In this document: piece by piece, positions 61,145 through 64,000 of the stretch
How positions within the stretch are numbered: position 1 is the first letter of the stretch
How the letters are laid out: the number at the start of each line of letters is the position of its first letter
Assembly: GCA_039720395.1 (NCBI GenBank)
Contig: CM077834.1
Location: 4,298,607-4,362,606 of the forward strand
From: Liquidambar formosana
Lineage: Eukaryota; Streptophyta; Magnoliopsida; Saxifragales; Altingiaceae
DNA: 64,000 nucleotides
Direction: 5' to 3'
Position numbers and translations under genes: made by a program
The notes under the pieces: generated by a model
The model's input: the letters and a program-made list of their open reading frames with translations, nothing else
Told to the model about the DNA's origin: nothing
Database searches by the model: none

Positions 61145-61475
61145 TTTTGGTCACCACTTCCAAATTTATTACCAAACAAATAAAGTTAGTAGTCCTTTTG
61201 AAGCACATATACAGTTAATTTGTATCAACTTGATAGTTTTTGGTATTAAGTTGAAACATGATCACTAAAATGAAATTGCTCAAAAAGTCACTAAAAGTAA
61301 ATTTTGGTAAAATTACATTTTAGTGACTACTTCCCAACTTACTACGAAACAAAGATAATTAGTAGCATTTTGACTAATTTATACAATCAATTTATAAAAA
61401 GTTGACAAACAATAATTTTTTTTTGGTTTTAAGTTGGAAAGTCGGCACTAAAAATAATTTTCTTAAAAAAGTTTT
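61145..61475 (+). repeat. Diverged tandem repeat, ~170-bp units
   Basis: Two related units (61141-61300 and about 61314-61475) share CACTTCC, ACAAA.A.AGTTAGTAG, TTTGGT.TTAAGTTG and CACTAAAA blocks. No coding capacity. Confidence 0.6.
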
Positions 61476-61626
61476 CTCTAACTATGTTTCAACATGTGAT
61501 TTGAAAAAAAAAAAAAAAATTTCTTATTTTGACAGGTTGCCATGTACAGAGGGATCCACTCCTCCGTTATGTATGTAGTATATGGATGTGTTTAATTGGC
61601 TAGTCTTTTACTAAGGTATAGTATAT

Positions 61627-62201
61627 AGCCTCCCTCATGATTAAGGCTCAAGGCATTTAAACCGCGTTAATACAGTTCCCAAATTATTATTTAAGTTACA
61701 ATTTAGAACTTGCTCTCAAAATTTTATGTATTATCCCAACTTTGCTCTTTTTATAGGTTTGAAAACCCTATTTTACCCCTATCAACATTTAATAAACTTT
61801 TATATTTTGATTAGATCTAAATCATTCTGATGTCAGATTTGAGGCTTTGTAAATAGAAAAATATAAAGGCCTATTAGATGTTGATATATGGGTAATATAG
61901 AGAGAGAAAGAATATAAAAGTGATTCAGATTTGATCAAAATATAAAGGTTTCTAAGATATTGATAAAGGTAAAATAGGGTTTTCCAACCCATAAAAAGGG
62001 TAAAATAGGGATAATACAGTAAATTCTTATGATAGGCTCCAAATTGCAATTTAACTAATAATTTGGGTACTGAATTGACGTAATTTAAACTTTAGACCCT
62101 AAAATGAAATTTGACCCAAACTTTGGACCCTAAAGTGCAATTTACCCAATTTTTTTATTTCATTTTTTAAAGAACCTTGAGCCTTAATCATAAGGGTGGC
62201 T
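61627..62201. mobile_element. Large foldback element (575-bp palindrome)
   Basis: The ends read AGCCTCCCTCATGATTAAGG and, inverted, AGCCACCCTTATGATTAAGG. The complementarity continues through CCCAAATTATTA, TATTATCCC, AACCCTATTTTACC and TTTATATTTTGATTAGAT down to a centre near 61914. The whole element could fold into one hairpin. It is unrelated in sequence to the MITE family A-J. No target-site duplication was identified and there is no ORF. Confidence 0.8.
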
Positions 62202-63240
62202 CCAAACTTTTTTCAACCAGGGTGGGAGTCAGTCATATTCATACCAATGAGTCAAGACAATTGGGATATCCCAAAGTTGGGATAATACTACTTTTTCCAT
62301 AAATGCCTCGAACCCCTTAGTTTCCATTTTCCTTTTGAAAAAAATATTAAATAAACAAATACCACATGACTACATGAGGTGTGATTTGTATCTCCCAAAT
62401 GAGTTAATTAGCATCTTGATCTACTTTACATTAAAAATTAAAATAAATAAATATAAAAGACGAAAACGGAAAAATAGTTCATCAAATTATACTCATTTGA
62501 AAACCAATCACACTTGATTTTTAGGACTTCCCAAACAACACCTTTGCGAGATTAAAAGAATCATTGTTATAACTTTCAAATTTCCTATTTTCTATTTTAA
62601 GAACTTTGAACATTAATCCATAGTCTTGTTGGGATAATAATTGTTGGGTCTAATAAATTTAAATAAAACTATAGATTCGAAGAGATCTTGAATTCGATTA
62701 AATATGGTGTATGTGTGGTTGTGTAGGCATGTATATGTGTAATTTTTTTTTTTTTTTTTTTGGTAAGAGAAAAAAAAAAACTGTCACAGGTGTGTAGGTC
62801 CATTTTTGAATGATTCGTACTTTTGACATGAAGTGGGAATGTGAGATTCACACTCACTTCGAATGCTTGACCTTGATTCTCTCATATGAGAGTAACGTGA
62901 ATCCAATTTCCATACACGAAGTAAAAGAAATTAAGAAGATTGAAATATTCATGAATTTGGACACGTAGCACTACTCTTCTTGTAAGTGCCTTGAACCACT
63001 TGATACCCACCATTCCTCCTTAAAAAAAGAGAGGAAGAGAGACCATATTGGCTTCCACAGTTCCACATGGCTGGCAATTTTAGGTCTAAAAATTACAGAG
63101 GATGGTTTTAATGCATAGGTGAAAAACAAAAAAGGACAAAAAATTACGTTGGGAAATAGAAATACACCAAAATACAGCGGCAGCACTGCGAATTTACGAA
63201 AACCCAAAGAACACGAGAGTCCACAAAAAAGAAGTGAACA
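62202..63240. other. Intergenic, PP4 upstream region; no gene
   Basis: AT-rich with T/A runs at 62741-62780. No recognisable repeat or coding sequence. Confidence 0.55.
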
Positions 63241-63243
63241 GAG

Positions 63244-63254
63244 TATAATATATA
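63244..63254 (+). promoter_or_regulatory. TATA-like box of the PP4 gene
   Basis: TATAATATATA, about 140 bp before the ATG, followed by a GA-rich stretch that would be the 5'UTR. Confidence 0.4.
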
Positions 63255-63384
63255 GTGGAGAGGAGACAGCTCTCAGATGCAGAGAACGGGAGAGAGGATA
63301 GAGAGTCCCCAAATCGGCTCGTTTATTGGGTCGGAGGAAGAGGGGTAGAGAGAGAAAGTAGGCAGTGAGGGAAAGCAGAGAGAG

Positions 63385-63525
63385 ATGTCAGACCTAGACA
63401 GGCAAATAGAGCAGCTGAAGAAGTGCGAGCCTCTGAAGGAGTCTGAAGTGAAGGCTCTTTGCCTCAAAGCCATGGAAATCCTCGTTGAGGAGAGCAACGT
63501 TCAACGGGTGGATGCCCCAGTCACT
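63385..63525 (+). CDS. PPX1: Serine/threonine phosphatase PP4 (PPX) catalytic subunit, exon 1
   Basis: 47 codons beginning [20 protein letters not shown] and ending [10 protein letters not shown], followed by a donor GTAAGT at 63526. This N terminus is that of plant PP4/PPX; PP2A catalytic subunits differ here. The metal-binding GDxHG motif would begin the next exon, outside the window. The start is the first ATG after a GA-rich leader and fits the family length. PP4 is a PP2A-like enzyme in DNA-damage, miRNA-processing and other complexes. PPX1 versus PPX2 cannot be told. The gene is partial because the window ends in intron 1. Confidence 0.92.
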
Positions 63526-63756
63526 GTAAGTCATTATGCACTCTCTCTGTCTCTCTATCTCTCTATATTTGTATTATGAGCTTATATATTCAGTAGGGTT
63601 GTTTATTTTTGGTTAATGAGAATAGGGGCTAATGTGATTGTTCTAGTTATTGGGTTGTGTTTTGATCTGATTTTGGATTTACATGTTGGATTTGTTTTTG
63701 ACAAAAGGGTTGGATTTGGACTTTGATGTTCGTGGCGATTTGACCTAGACCTCCCA

Positions 63757-63762
<6 letters not shown>

Positions 63763-63790
<28 letters not shown>
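63763..63790 (+). repeat. (GT)n microsatellite in PP4 intron 1
   Basis: About 14 GT units within the first intron. Confidence 0.9.
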
Positions 63791-63793
<3 letters not shown>

Positions 63794-64000
63794 ACATACC
63801 ACAGTTTTAAAAAGAGAAGAATGGAATAGAGGGAGTTAGAAGAATTGGGCTACTCATTTATATGTGTATATATATATATTTGTTGTGAGCTTATGTATTC
63901 AGTTTGATTGTTTTGTGGGTTAGTGAGAATAGGTTAATGCTGGTGGCTTTTTTATTTGCTTTCGTTTTTGGATTGTGTTTTGATCTGATTATGGACTTAC

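Noticed and set aside
1..64000. CRISPR arrays, rRNA, intact tRNA genes or organelle DNA insertions
   Set aside because: None recognised on reading; the direct repeats present are tandem duplications, microsatellites or transposon ends.

Overview
The window is nuclear DNA from a flowering plant, most likely a eudicot; the species cannot be told from the sequence. It has spliced genes for plant-type proteins (a plastid-targeted FtsZ1, a SYP51/52-type SNARE, TAF6 and a PP4/PPX phosphatase), LRR receptor-like protein (RLP) relics of the Cf-9/Hcr kind, AT-rich intergenic DNA, long homopolymer runs and many plant transposon classes.

Layout. 1-31.4 kb is a decayed RLP cluster. A degenerate Ty1-copia element (24-6593, TSD GGAAG) sits in the 3' flank of an RLP copy that must lie left of the window. 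Two RLP pseudogenes follow (13621-16637 and 27243-30198), with RLP-less copies of the same flanks at about 6.6-8.4, 21.3-22.7 and 23.0-25.3 kb. 31.4-64 kb is a gene-containing block: FtsZ1 (+, 32942-39805, six coding exons, with a LINE in its last intron), TAF6 (-, 40987-47557, twelve coding exons), a SYP51/52 Qc-SNARE (-, 49794-53238 plus a predicted 5'UTR exon near 57.7-57.87 kb, with a Helitron in the 5'UTR intron) and the first exon of PP4/PPX (+, 63385-63525, running off the window).

The most striking structure is a family of palindromic (foldback) Mutator-like MITEs of about 375-425 bp: eight full copies and two partial ones. Most full copies have a 9-bp target-site duplication. They share an inner core but fall into sub-families with different outer arms, and within each copy the two arms agree with each other. 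Three sit one after another in tandem host repeats at 18.26-19.62 kb, and paralogous empty sites for two of these are present in the window. Two lie just upstream of FtsZ1 and TAF6. Other notable items are a LINE that looks twin-primed, two GC-AG introns, a His at the predicted SNARE zero layer, a 575-bp foldback at 61.6 kb and a TIR element with an odd 12-bp TSD at 42.2 kb.

The intact genes are unrelated housekeeping genes (plastid division, general transcription, vacuolar/endosomal fusion, protein dephosphorylation); nothing suggests they act as one system. Exon coordinates were worked out by hand from splice sites, reading-frame phase and recalled family sequences. No alignment or database search was run.
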